DNA of 64,000 nt from contig OX442314.1 in the NCBI GenBank assembly GCA_949358305.1, positions 22,809,060-22,873,059 of the forward strand. Reading direction: 5' to 3'. Source of the stretch: Strigamia acuminata (Eukaryota; Arthropoda; Chilopoda; Geophilomorpha; Linotaeniidae). The position numbers and the translations under genes are program-made. Under the pieces are notes generated by a model that worked only from the letters and a program-made list of their open reading frames with translations, had not been told where the DNA came from and did not search any database. Below, piece after piece: positions 49,801 through 62,528 of the stretch (position 1 is its first letter; each line of letters begins with the position of its first letter).

Positions 49801-50819
49801 TATATTATATATTATTATACATATTATATTTATATATTTTTAAGGTAGATTTCTCTCCTTTTTTTTAATTTTTAATTATTTATTGACTCGATTATATACC
49901 AAGATTATTTTTACTTTTAATTTTGTAGTGCAATATACATGTTTGTTTATTTATTTAATTAATTTTTATTATTTTATAAAATTAACAACCACAGCAGACA
50001 TTTTTCCATTCCCTTCAATTTTCTAAGTTGATTTTCCGCCATTTTTTCTCTTCTCGTGGGAGTTAACTTAGAATTTCCTGCAGAAAAGCACTTAAAAAAT
50101 CAAAAGTACTTTATGGAATTTATTTATAGAATAATACCTTAGTGGAACAGTAATTTAAACATTGCATGCAAGCCATTCTTTCAACTGCCTCGCGTGATTG
50201 GCTTCGCATTGATTTGATTTTTTAGTTCCCTTTATTACAATTTAAAAACAAAAAAAAAAATTTGTCAAGAAATTTTTAAACAAAGCCGCACAGAAATGTA
50301 AAAAAGAAAAATATATACGTTAAAAATTATTGGTCAAGGAGTGAGTGGACACACAAAACTGACCCCCAATAGTGAAGCCACCCACCCCTGTTAGAGAAAA
50401 ATGGGGGCAGCCAGTATTTACTGCTTTCCACCTAGAGGCTTGGTCAGCCGGCAGAGGGAGCTGCTTTCATTTTTCATGAAATTGTGATGATTGTAGGAGC
50501 AGAAACACATTTAAAATGAAAGAACAGCAACCATCTAATAAATCAAAATAAAAATTAATTTACTGTTCCTGCTCTGTTTGGACTCGTTTATCATTTGTTA
50601 TTAAGAAATTGAAGCTGATGGCCTTTTTTTTATTTAATATTTTTTTTTAAAAAATATAAAAATTATTTTATAATTTCTAAAACTTCTATTTTATTTTCTA
50701 AATGTTAAAAAAAAATTATTGGAGCGCAATTTTGTTCTAAAAGCGATTTTTAAAGCGATTTTCCTGATTTTTTCAGTCAAAAATTGAAAATTGAAATTTT
50801 TTATTTTCCATTTAATGCG
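46565..50819. other. AT-rich DNA, probable 3' UTR then intergenic
   Basis: This follows the stop codon of the zinc-finger gene. The first canonical AATAAA on the plus strand is at 48431-48436, with more at 48441 and 48595, so a long 3' UTR of about 2 kb or more is possible. A 27-T run lies at 46837-46863. No further gene is supported. Confidence 0.4.
46837..46890. repeat. Poly-T tract
   Basis: A run of 27 T is followed by TTAAATT-type sequence and a second run of 14 T. It lies about 270 bp after the zinc-finger stop codon and is prone to length errors in assembly. Confidence 0.9.
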
Positions 50820-51100
50820 ATTTGAGTTTGTGTTAATGACTCAGCAGCGCGCATTATAAATTGACAGACATTAATTGGAATATTGTAAACCAACAATCGC
50901 TACATTTTACGATTGTTCAGGTGATAACAATAGCTTTGTTGGGAAGTGGTTACCGTGGCAACCCTGGAAGCAGGAGGGGTGGGGGAATAGTGCGAGTGCA
51001 ACTAGCAGCTGTTTTTAGTTTAGCTTTCTAAATTAATTTTCGTTTTAAGTTAGGGTCGTTTGCCCCGGGTTTTATTACTTGTGGTTGCCTTGACAACGTG
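50820..51100. promoter_or_regulatory. Motif-dense island, candidate enhancer
   Basis: Inside a long AT desert this segment holds an AP-1/Maf-type TGACTCAGC (50837-50845) and a forkhead-type TGTAAAC (50884-50890). It also has an inverted pair ACAATCG / CGATTGT (50893-50899, 50910-50916) and further Sox-type words. Two X-box palindromes follow: GTTACCGTGGCAAC (50949-50962) and GTTGCCTTGACAAC (51084-51097). The density is well above neighbouring DNA. The function is inferred from motifs only. Confidence 0.35.
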
Positions 51101-54100
51101 AAAAAAAAACATTACTAGTTGTTTTGTTTCAAACTATTCTTCGTCTGCTGTGGTTTTAATTAGAGCTTTAAATTTTTATTTTTATTTGACTTTATTTTTT
51201 ATTTTTCTTTATGTACATATAATTGTCGGTACATATGTATTTTTTTATGTGTGTGTATGCTTTTCCAAATCGACATTTCATTCCAATCTAGTCTTATTTT
51301 TTATGTTCCATTATGTGCAAACAAAAAAAAAAGTGTTTCAAAAAATGTTTTTGCAGTTAACTGTTAATATAAAAATTGCCTTCAGTCAAAATCAAAATCC
51401 TAAAACTACTACTCGAAGAGAAAACGATAAACAAACGGGTACCTTAATGTAATGGTTGTTTTTAATTGATTTTTTTTTAATTTTTAATTAATCGATTTAC
51501 GAAATAATAATAATAATGTATTATTTTAAAATTTTTATTTTTTAAATTTTTTTTTTAATTTAAAAAAAAAGATATAAAATCAAACCAGTTCCATGATTTG
51601 AGTGTAGTAAGTTGATTCAATTTTATTTTTAAATATGTATAGTTAGTGATTTTTACTCAAATGCACATGAAACAATGTTCCTTCATACTGTTTGTTGGCA
51701 AATTGTGTTGTGTGCAGACTGTGGTACATCAATTTTTAGATTTTTCTTCACTATTTATTGAATTATTGTTGTTTTCCCTCCAAAAAAAAACTGTTGAAGA
51801 AATGAGTTCCTTCTACATTGTTAAAATGTGCATTTAAACTGTAGGAAGAACTGGAAATGACGCAATTTAAGGCCTACATCTTTTATAATTTGAATTTTCC
51901 TAGCCATTTGTAGTGTTCAACAATGCAGTAACACGTAATCAATTTTTGTTTGAGAATCTAGTCAATAATTGAGCTGAAACAATGTTAAAATATGTATAAA
52001 GACGTTACAAGTTTAATTGCGATTTCTCTTTGTTTTCTTGAATTTTTTTTGTGCATACAGTCTGCATATAAACAATGCAATGTCAGCTGGGTTTTTTGTT
52101 GCCTTTTTTTGGGTCACAATTTTTGTTGTGGCAAGTTATGTGACGTTTGAAGGTTGATGAGGCTTACTACTACCTCAGATCAAAATGGGATGCAGCTAAT
52201 TGACTACCAGAATTGTTCCTCATTCAGAAATAATAATATTGTAGAAAAAAAAGGGGAAGTTTAACTCTGAGGTATTTCCAAATGTGCCCATTTTTACACT
52301 GGTTCAGGTGGTAAAGGGGTGATTTAAAGAAATAATTAAGATAATAAATTTAAGAAAAGAAAACCTCTGGTACACCTGTACATCATCCATATGAAAATCA
52401 AAAGAAATATGATAATAAAAAGGGATCTGAGCCTTAAAATTCTAGTCTACCTCATTATTTGGTAGAAAATGGTATAAAGTGCAAAAAAAATAAAGTAAAT
52501 AGGGTGATAAAATGAATTCCACTTTTCTTTCCTTTTTTCTATTTCTCTAAACTGACCAAAAATAGAAACATGTGCCTAAAACTTGGCAGAAAAATCAAAA
52601 ATTTTCAGTTCACTTCTGGTATATTGAAGTGAAACTGTCTTGTATATAGCATTATATAATAGAGTGAAATGTTTATCCTGAAAAATATCCTGTGTTTGTA
52701 TTTCTAGTGTATTTTTTTATCAATCTCATTTTTTATAGTTGACATAAAGTTAAGAGTTTTATCCATGACTTGCACTAAGTGAGAATCAAAACAAAGACAT
52801 ATATTGTGTCGAAAAGAGTTGTTTTTCCATCAACAGAGTTCACTATTTATGCATCTTAAGGCTATGGGCGGCCATTTTTTTTAACATACAAAAATATTAT
52901 ATATATATATATAAATATACTACAGTTTGGTACAGTTGGAGGAAGGAGAAAAGTGGAATTAATTTTGTTTTCACCGCTAAAAAGGAGAGGGAAATGAAAA
53001 TCAAAAAAAGGATCCCATATTTTGACAAATTATTTGCTGGTTTCCTTTATCGTTGTACTCCTGTATCGTTTTATGTGACCGCCAATATTTACAAAATGAA
53101 TAATGATACTAATAATTGATTATAAATGCGTAAGAAATGAGAATGAGACGAAAATGATGATGATTTTAAACCAAAAAAAAAAATTTATAAAGGAACTTTT
53201 CAATGAAAATTTTCAATGTGAGTTTTCCAAAGTGTTTTGTTGTAGTCTTTGCTAGTGTTCCAAACAGAAATAAATATTGTCTTAGTAACAAAAAATTACA
53301 AAGGCCTGTTCCGTGTCTATTTTTTTATTTATTTATTTATTTTACTACCGCTTGACAGGTAATCGATTTTGATAAGAGCTTTTTAAAAAATAACTTGTAA
53401 ACTTAATTTTTCATTAAGGTTTTTATTACCTTTTTCCGTGAAAACAATCAACTTATAAAGTTGGAAAAAAAATAATTTATTTATAACGCTGGGAAGGGAG
53501 AAAAAAATGAGAAAACCGTTAGTGAATTTTTGCGATGTGGGAAAGTAATGAGTTTTTTCAAAGTTTTAAACATAATTGGAAGGGAAAAAAATGTGCAAGA
53601 AAAAAAATTATTTTTTTTTTTGAAAATAATAAAAATTCTTATAGAGTCACAGAAGAAAATATACTTTTTCTTTTTTAATTAAAATAAGTTCTTCATAAAA
53701 ATTTTTTTTTTTTTTTTTTTTATATTAACTTTGTAGAAATTAGACATTTTAAATGCGGTTGTGATAAAAAAATTTAATTGATTTGTTACACAAAAAAATG
53801 TGGAATAAAATGACATTCCACTACATCATTTTACGTAACAAAATTTCGATGTCAGAATTGAATTTCAACCTGAATTGCAAAAATTCAGCACAAACTTCCC
53901 ATCGATCTATTTGAAATCCAAGATGGGGGACTAAAATCAAGCGGAAAATCCACACGGAAAAAAATATAAGAAAAAATAACGACCTTTCACATGAAAATCG
54001 GATTAACGAAAATTCGATTTGTACTTTATGATGTAAAAAACGTCACTTCCTCTCCCCCATACCCAGAAAATGAGAATAATTACTTTAATTCCTTTAATTT

Positions 54101-56713
54101 CGAATGCACTTAAGGTTTTTATACCACACAAATTTTGGTAGTAAACAAAAATAAATATAATAATAAAAAAAAAAAAAACCTAACATTGGAGCAATCGAAT
54201 TGTGCTCATTAAACTTTAATCACTTTTTTATTACCATTTTTCAAATATTCCGAAGTCCGAGCTGTTCAGTAATCGAAAAATCGATGCGTGTGTGTCATAG
54301 ATCTAGAAAATTCCACCTTTATTAAATTAAAAATAGTTTTAAAAATCATTAAAACGCAATTAAAACGTCCATTGTACGTGTAAACGCAGAAAAAAGTGAA
54401 TGAAATCCACCGTACACTTCCATTAATTGATTGCAGTGCGGACAAACAAAACAACACATGCAACTAGTTAAAATGTCCCAAACCTCCGCAATTCGGTATC
54501 GAGGGTATTATAGTGATTACTGATTTCTGGTGAATTGAAACTCAAGTTCAGTTTATATTTTCCAAAGTGAATTGAACCGACTTTGACAGTCGTCGATAGA
54601 AAAAGCAATTTGTCGTGTTCCGTGCTGGGGATATCCAGCACCGTGGAAAAAATGTTATTTAGTTTTCCATTAGCTCAGCCTGCAAAAAGGAACAAATTGA
54701 AATAACATCAGTCAAGAGGGACGCGTCTAATTGGATTCCTTGCCGCGTGGCGTCGCTCTAAGCTTCATCCTTTTGCAATGTTTACAAGTTTACACACCCC
54801 AAGATCAAACTTAAACGTGGATTTTATTTTTCTTCATCTTTTCCCCCCCTCTGTTTTTTTTTTATTTCACCCCCCCTAGGGGTGATGTATGGATTTTACT
54901 TGGTGGCTAAAAGGTCGCCAGAGGTTACTTCTTCTTTTAGTCCCTCAAACTGGTTGTGCGTGTGCGCGCCACGTTCCTCGTTCCATGCTTGAGATGAAGA
55001 GGGAGATTACAACTTCCATTTCCGCCCTCCAATCAACAAATGATCAGTACACTTTTCTTTTTGTATTTCTTTTTTTTTTTTTTCTTAAAATTTAATAATT
55101 TTTTTTCTTCCTCCTTAATTTTAAATGTGGAAGCCAAAATTAAATTTTTTTAAATGCGTTTTTCAAAAATTGTCGAATTAAAGAGATAAATGCAGAAATT
55201 TAGAGTTTTTATGGTGAGGTCACACGCCATTCAAAGTAGAGAGGGGGAAAAAAGTAATTACAATAAAAACACAAAACATTTGTCAAGCTGGCAACTCAAT
55301 TAATCATGTTTTTAATTTATTATTTTCAAAAAACACACACACACAAAAAAAAAATACTAAATTTAATATTCTTGTCATTAAGTGAAACCGACCACACGTT
55401 AACAACTGCATTAGAAACATTAGCATTTGAAAAATCTTGACTTTTCGCCGCAGAAAAGTTGGCTTTTCTGTATTACCATGATTACCAAATTGAAAATTTT
55501 CTACGTTTTTTCCATCCGGCCCAGCGCACACAGTAATGAATTATTAAACCAATTTATTTTCCAGTAAAAAACCGTCCTTCAGTTCGGTTGCGGTCTGTCA
55601 TCTTTATATTCTGACTTATTTCCTCAGTCTTGCAAGGAGAGAAAACGCGTGGCTGCTTTTTCTACTGGTGGTCAGCGAGCGAAACACAAATAGAGAAAAC
55701 GCTGGATAGATGGGGGGTATTGTAGGATTGGAAAGTGGAGATGGAGTTATCGATATACTCAAGATGTGGCCTAGAGGCTAGTGATTCTAAGAAAAATAAT
55801 CTTGTGCATTGGACGTAATTGCCAAGCAGAGAAATGGATTTCTTATCACTCGCTATTGAAAATGCATTTAACATAATTAATCCATCATTGAATCACTCTT
55901 TTACTGCTTAAACGCTTATTTTCTGCTCGGACGAATTCATTTCTATTAGCGATTTCTTTTTTCGCAATGAAATAAGCAAAATAAATAATTGGAACTTGGG
56001 AAAGAAAGATATGAGGAAATAAACAGAGTCTGATGTCTTCGGGATCGAATTGCACTCCGAGAAAAATACTTGTTTGTATTTTTTTTATTAAGACTAATGG
56101 CTGCTGTTATTGCTGCGGAGTTTGAATTTTTTTGTCTGATCAGTTCGATTATTGATTGTATGAAACATTGGTTAAACAAGGTGCATGCTGGGAGATACCG
56201 CTTCGAGGCTGTTTTGACTTATTTCTTCGCGTGTGGCGAGCTGATGCCATTTATTTCTCCAGACTCTTTCACCGCTTTCACTGCCCCGTCTTCCTTTTTT
56301 TCCCTCTCTTTTCGATCAATTTCTGATCACCTTCCTGAAAATTGTGTTTGTATATATGGATTTTTTTGTCTGGTGTTTTTTTTTTTATTATTATTTTTCT
56401 ATTTTTTTTTATTTTTTTTTTTATTGTCATGGCGATCGCAGTGACAAGTCTATTAAAATCAAGAAACAAGTGTAAACAATTCCATTATGCGTTTAAAAAT
56501 AAATTAAATTCTACATAAAATAAAAAGACAATTATAGGTTCAAAATAAAATTCCTAAATTCTAAAAAAGAACGATAATTATGGTGTACGTATAGACATTA
56601 AATTGTGAAACAAAAACGTGTAATTTTTGTTCAAAAATTTATTTCTGCATTATTTATTCCTTTATCAATATTTAAAACGAATTTTCTGCAAGTAAAAAAC
56701 GACAAAGAATAGA
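51101..56713. other. AT-rich intergenic DNA, no gene seen
   Basis: Low-complexity T/A-rich DNA with chance frames dominates. An AATAAA at 53268-53273 followed by GT/T-rich sequence could be a distal polyadenylation site of the zinc-finger gene, but this is speculative. Confidence 0.45.
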
Positions 56714-56715
56714 TA

Positions 56716-57023
56716 CAGTTCGCGCCCGGTAACTTGATGTTGATGCTAAGACGATTTTCTAATTCCAGTTGTTATTTAGCAGTATTAGGGCCTAATATTA
56801 GGCCTAATAATGCTAAAATTAAGTAAATTAACAACAATAGCCTCATTACTAAAAGTAATTTACAGCGTAGTACCAATATATTTTTGTTTATTTACCTTAT
56901 TTTAACATTATTAGGCCTAATATTAGGCTTAATACTGCTAAATAACAACTGGAATTAGAAAATCGTCTGCGCAGAATGGGTTGCGCAGTACGAATTTAGT
57001 ATCAAGATACCGGGCGCGAACTG
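56716..57023. mobile_element. Fold-back MITE with TA target site (mariner-like)
   Basis: The 308-bp element has ends CAGTTCGCGCCCGGTA and TACCGGGCGCGAACTG, perfectly inverted for 16 bp. TA stands on each side (56714-56715 and 57024-57025). The inverted arms continue inward for about 120 bp with few differences (ACGATTTTCTAATTCCAGTT and GTTATTTAGCAGTATTA are shared). The right arm has about 20 extra bases, and a central loop of roughly 55 bp remains. TA duplications with CAGT ends fit the Tc1/mariner superfamily. A 4-bp AGAT duplication is an alternative reading of the same flanks. There is no transposase frame. Confidence 0.85.
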
Positions 57024-57025
57024 TA

Positions 57026-60000
57026 GATCAGTTGGCTTAATGACCATCAGAGTGCAGAGTCATCTGCAACGTACGTACGTTAATACAGCAGAACAAACCA
57101 CTACCTGACAATTTGAGGTTTTGGTAACAAAAGGAGACCACCTGAAAACACCAAACGTCTTCGTCCTCTCCCTACCTCCTGACATACACACACACATGCC
57201 ACGAGATCGATGAGGTGGCTGCACCCCGCGCGTGTGTCACCATGGTTTCCTTCTTGGCGACATATCTTGTAAACACAAGCATAGAGGCTATGATAAAAGT
57301 TCAGCATCCGGTTGCTAAGCAACCATTTGACAGGCCTCGAGGCGAAATTTAAGTCGTAGGTCGCGTGAGCAATAAAAGGAGAAAAAAAAGAAGAAGAAAT
57401 GGGTGCTGCCATGCTGGCTTTAAAGAAGGCAGAATTTCTTGTTATCGATGACGATGAATTATTGACGATTTTATTCCTCTAGTTCTAAAATTTATTTTTG
57501 TTTATTATTTTTTTTAGTAACTTATTTATTTAGTTTTGTATTTTTTTTTTTTTGCAATAATCAAAATGGCTGGCACGAGTCCAGAGAATATTTTTTTGAT
57601 GAGATGGAATGAATTATTTTATCTATAATTTTTTTGCAGAAATGGTATTTATTTTATTTTTTTAAAAAAAATACTTTTATATTTCTGGATGTATTTTTAT
57701 TTGGGAATAAAGTAATGCGTTTTAAATGAAGTTATTGCAGATAAAAGAATCATTTCTAGGGCGGCAGAAGTCGGAAGCGCATTGGTGAGCAAGAACAATT
57801 AAAATTCGGGGTAAGTCAAGTTCTTTTTGATAACAAAATGATATTTTTCGAAGTGTGGAAGTCGAATTTTTACTTGCAAACTGCAATTTTGATCAAATAT
57901 TATAATAAGCAGTTAAAGTTTCAAATCAAACAGATAATTTCCATTCATTTTCTGCACTCTACGTATATAATTCAGCTGCAAACAAACGGTTTGAAGCAAA
58001 CACCAAATGAACATGTGCACAACACATAAACACTGTAGTTACGGCCTTTGTTGTAGTAACTAAAATTTAAAACAAAAATAAAATTTCAAATTATCCTCCT
58101 TTGTACATTAATTTATAATTTGTTGTGTGTGCAGTTTACGATGAAAAATTAAGCGTTTATTTCTATTCGGGCCTTTTGCAATAAAAAAGAAAATATCGAT
58201 TTGTTTTACACGACTAAATTTTGTCCAAATGTCAATTTGGCACTATTTTTACGTCTCACGTGTGACAGTTTGAAGGTGAGTCCTCTCCTCTATGACACTT
58301 GGCCTCGTTATTAATTAAGAACGCTGCTTCGCGTTTTGACATTGGCAGCTGCTGCGTCTCACCTCCAGGTCTCCTCCGCCAAACACGACTTAATCCCTTC
58401 AATTAAAGGGTCGCTAAGCGTCGCACCTTAAGGATCCATGCATTTCTCACAGTCGTGCCGCTTCTACATCCTTGCTTTAACTCTCCCTTTCCTTCCCCAT
58501 TCTTCTTTAGCTACAGTCGTTTCTTCCAGCTGTTTGTTTACGACCTCTCCTATTTCTCTATTCTCTTTCTTCACTAGTGTGGGATTAAAATGATAAATGA
58601 AAACTAAATTATTATTTTTAATTTTGCGAGTTTTTAATTTTTTTTTAAATTTTTTAGTTTTAAAATAATTTGGATTAATTTTATAGCATTTATGGTGAAT
58701 TAATGAGATTATTCTTTTATTTTAAAGATATTTTTTTGCTATGTTCAGTTTTATAAATTCTAATGTTAATAATCTTTAGAATTGTTCGTGTTTTCCTCTC
58801 CCTTTCCATCCGCTTTCTCGAGGGTGCGTGAAACGAGAGATTTATCTGTTGAGTTTGAGACTGTATACGCACTCCGGAATAGGGAACGTTTCCAAGATTT
58901 GTCGGTTTTTCAATAGTCGGAATGACAAAAATGTTGATCATATTGAAATTCTTTAGTGTACCGTATATTTTTAGAATTTATTGTCTCCGTCTTTTCTTTT
59001 CTTTGCGAAACAAACAAAAAGAAAATTGAAATCATACAGAATTTCATTACAAACAACATTTTTCTTGGAAACGATCTTTATCCTGGAGATTGTATAGTAT
59101 GGAGTATTATTTTTTTTTTTTAAAGTTTGCACGAATTTAAACATCACACGATTTAATGTCAAGTAATGTTTTATTTGCAGGGTTACATGGTTCAAGATTA
59201 CAGAAAATCGCACATGTTTATCTCACCTTTTGTTACAGGTGTGAGCAAAGCAGCAGCACTTCCACTTCGTTGTATTGATTTTGGTATTGGATGACTGATA
59301 GGTTAGGATTTTGAACTGCTATCTGAAGCATGAAGCCAAGAGAAAAATGGAGCCTTATCTGAGGCAGAAAATAGGCTTAAGAAAAAAAATGTAACAAATT
59401 CTCATCATATTAATCTCTGGATAAATTGGATGGTATTCTAATTTGTCAGAGTAAAACGCTTGGTTTCTGATGGCGCTTTAAGCTGAAAGCACAAAAACTT
59501 TTCTGTTTTTTAATCACTCTGTTGAATATCTCCTGAATTAAGCTACTGTTAATTGCAAGGGCTCTTAATTGTAACATGGGCGTGGTCTACAATGTTTTAA
59601 GTACCATTTGTTCAATTGTCCAGGTGTTTAATTATAAAAAAAATAGGTCTCTCATAGGGGTTTTAGGCCAGCAATTATTTATATTACTTAAAAATTTTCC
59701 ATGCAAGTCTAGACCATGTTATGTTTTATTTTGGTCAAACTTTAACATCTTTACCATTCCACGACTGTGCCGTCCACTTTCTAATTGAACTCTGTTCCAT
59801 TCCATCAAAACTAATTCTTAATTCCGTTCCATCCGACTTTCTGGGAGGAGGAGAACGCAGCACAGCAAGCAATTGGTAAATGAACAAACTTTAGTGTTGG
59901 TTAACCTTTTACAAAGTGTATGTGTCAGCACTTTTTTTTTTTATATTTTTATATTTTTTTATATTTTTTTTATACTCCTGCAATTTTATGGCACACAGTT

Positions 60001-62481
60001 TAGTAATTACTGTGTGCTTCCTATTGTTTTTTATTGTTTTTTTTTATTTTTTTTATTTTTGCACTTTTGTTTTCTTCCTAGGTAGGCAATAATTATACTT
60101 GAATGCACGTGAATAGAAAGAAGAAAGCAAATTCAATAAAGAAAAATCACTTCTTCTTTAGGCTTAGCCTGTTGCTACTTGTGTTAATGGAATGCTTTGT
60201 ATGTGGTTATTGATTGCAACAGGTAGCATGTTGTTTTCTCTTGCTCTCACCAGTCGTTGGAAATCAACATACCGACGGAAATGATGGCAGACAGCGAACC
60301 CAGTATCACTTAACGTCAGCAACAATATAAATATGAACCGGTATACGGGTCTAGTCAAGTGTGTGTATGGTTCGTTTGTTACAATAATGAATTGTGGTTT
60401 TTTTGATTATGCTGCAGTGAATCCTCACATTGTGGCGTGACCTGACCAACGACGATCGCGTGCAAACGCCCCCGCAATCAGAAAATCGGTCTCTATATGC
60501 ACGCAAACCTTGAGAAAAGGCGGGAAAGTGGGCTATAGAAGGAAAAAAATGTAAGGGTATTTGGTATTTTTTTTTAAGTGTACTTTATAGCTCAAATAAG
60601 CTTTTTGTTTATCTTTTTCATTTCTGGTTTATCGATTTTTTTTAACGGTTATTTCACTTTTTATGGCATCGAAAGAATAAATAAAAAAAATCGATATATT
60701 TGCCGAAATAGTGATATATGATATAAATTATGTAGATAAAGGACGAGAGAAAATTATGAAAATACAAATATGTTGTAAACTTCTTGTTGTGTTTACTAAT
60801 TGTCGTGTTTATAGAATTTCGTTATTGAATTATGGGGTGGGATGAAACGGCTTCTGGCGGTTGTACACTGTATTATACAACTACAAAAACACTCTAGATT
60901 TAATTAGAAATGAAATTAGCCATATACGCTGTTTTGAAAACCGAAATAAGACTAACTATGCACCTGGTCCTACCTAAACGCTTTCCACAAGCTGATGAAT
61001 TTGTTTTCAGTTTGTAATTACTAATTGCTAAATTGCAGCCACATATCTCTTGAGGAAGAAATGCGATTAAACGAGACAAAAAAATTACGATTCTGTGGCG
61101 TAGAATGCAATGATTTATCTATCAAATAGTTGCAGAATTATTTATTTTGGGGTGGAATTTATTACACTTGTGTACTGCCTTGTTTTTCCCCCCACGTACA
61201 TATTCTAGATGTTCTGTGTACACTTTAAAAATCAGAATGCGTACGTACGACAGTTATAAAACAAGTTATAAATGAAAGTATAGTTACAAGATGGAATACT
61301 GGAAAGCAGCCATGTTTAGTTATTGTTTTGTTTTATGTCTGAAATAAACAAATGTTAACTGAACTTCTATTGTTTGGAGTTATTTTATGCTTGGTATAGT
61401 TTTGTCAACAATAAGTCCCAATGCAATTCCCCTTGTTGTATACACAGTGCGCGCAGCACCTGGTCGCGTAAACTGCCTGCGCATGCGTTGATTTTATGGC
61501 GGAAAAAGTTAGGTTTGTAACAATGAACTCGACTGATTTATTGCCAGCATACAATGACAAGCAATTGCAAAGCGAATTTCAGCTGTTGGTTTATTCCCAG
61601 TGCGCGTGCGAACCGAGGAAATAATTTCACTTATTTTGTGGTTCCTCCAAGATTTAGAGTAATTAAAAGGTGCTGATGGAAGAAATCCGAGCTTGGAAAA
61701 AATAAAAAATAAACAGTTAGAAAAAAAAAAATTTGTTCTTTTTTTTTTCTAATTTTCTTTTGACTCAGTCTCCTACTAAATGGCTCTTGAATCTTATCCT
61801 CCAATCGATGATGCTGGATGCAGGGGCGCTTTTCCCAGACTCAAGTCACGTCGTTGACTTTAATTAACCATAATGAATTTAGACTTCTTTTTAAAAAAAA
61901 TTTTTTAAATCAAAATCTTTATTTGAAAATATTTTATGTTAGAAAAAAAAAATAATAAAAATTGAATAAAAAATTCTTTTTTTTCAAAAAAAAGAATATG
62001 AAATTCTGTGGTCTTTTAAATGATTTCCTAATGAAATAAACACATTTTGTACTCTCTTTTTATTAGCAAAAGTCTTTCCTACGCCAAGGTGGCGACACAC
62101 GCTGAGCGAAACAACATGCGCGGCAAAATGCTCGAGTTTGACCCGTCATCTATTGGTGACGACAAGCACTAGAAAAATTGAGAGTTATCCCGTTGGTGGC
62201 AGGGCATTTCAGCGAGATTCCAAACGCGAGCAAGTGAGCAGCGAGCGAGGGAACTCCATTCCAGACCACGTCAAACGTGCCACCAGATGGCAGTACGTTA
62301 GCAGTAAAAAACAAAATTAAATTTTCAAAAATTAAATTTTTAAAAATTAGATTTGATAGATCTGTTATTGTTGATATTAATTAAAATTAATGTATTCAGA
62401 TACATTATTCATCTCATTTTTTAATTATTATTGCCGACCTACCGTACTTATACTAATTCAAATATTGCAACGAATTTTTTG
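57026..62481. other. AT-rich intergenic DNA, no gene supported
   Basis: The stretch contains an X-box palindrome GGTTGCTAAGCAACC (57310-57324), an E-box palindrome within CTCACGTGTGA near 58255, an NRF-1-type TGCGCATGCG (61478-61487) and a perfect CTCF-consensus CCACCAGATGGC (62280-62291). G+C-richer patches at 58280-58460 and 61440-61620 may be regulatory. No coding exon is recognised. Confidence 0.45.
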
Positions 62482-62487
62482 TTTATT
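62482..62487 (-). terminator. Candidate polyadenylation signal of the NIM1 kinase gene
   Basis: AATAAA on the minus strand lies about 40 nt after the kinase stop codon. Another overlaps 62522-62527, almost directly at the stop. A very short 3' UTR is implied if either is used. Confidence 0.45.
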
Positions 62488-62528
62488 TTATTATACAACA
62501 TACAACAATATAATATATAAGTTTATTA

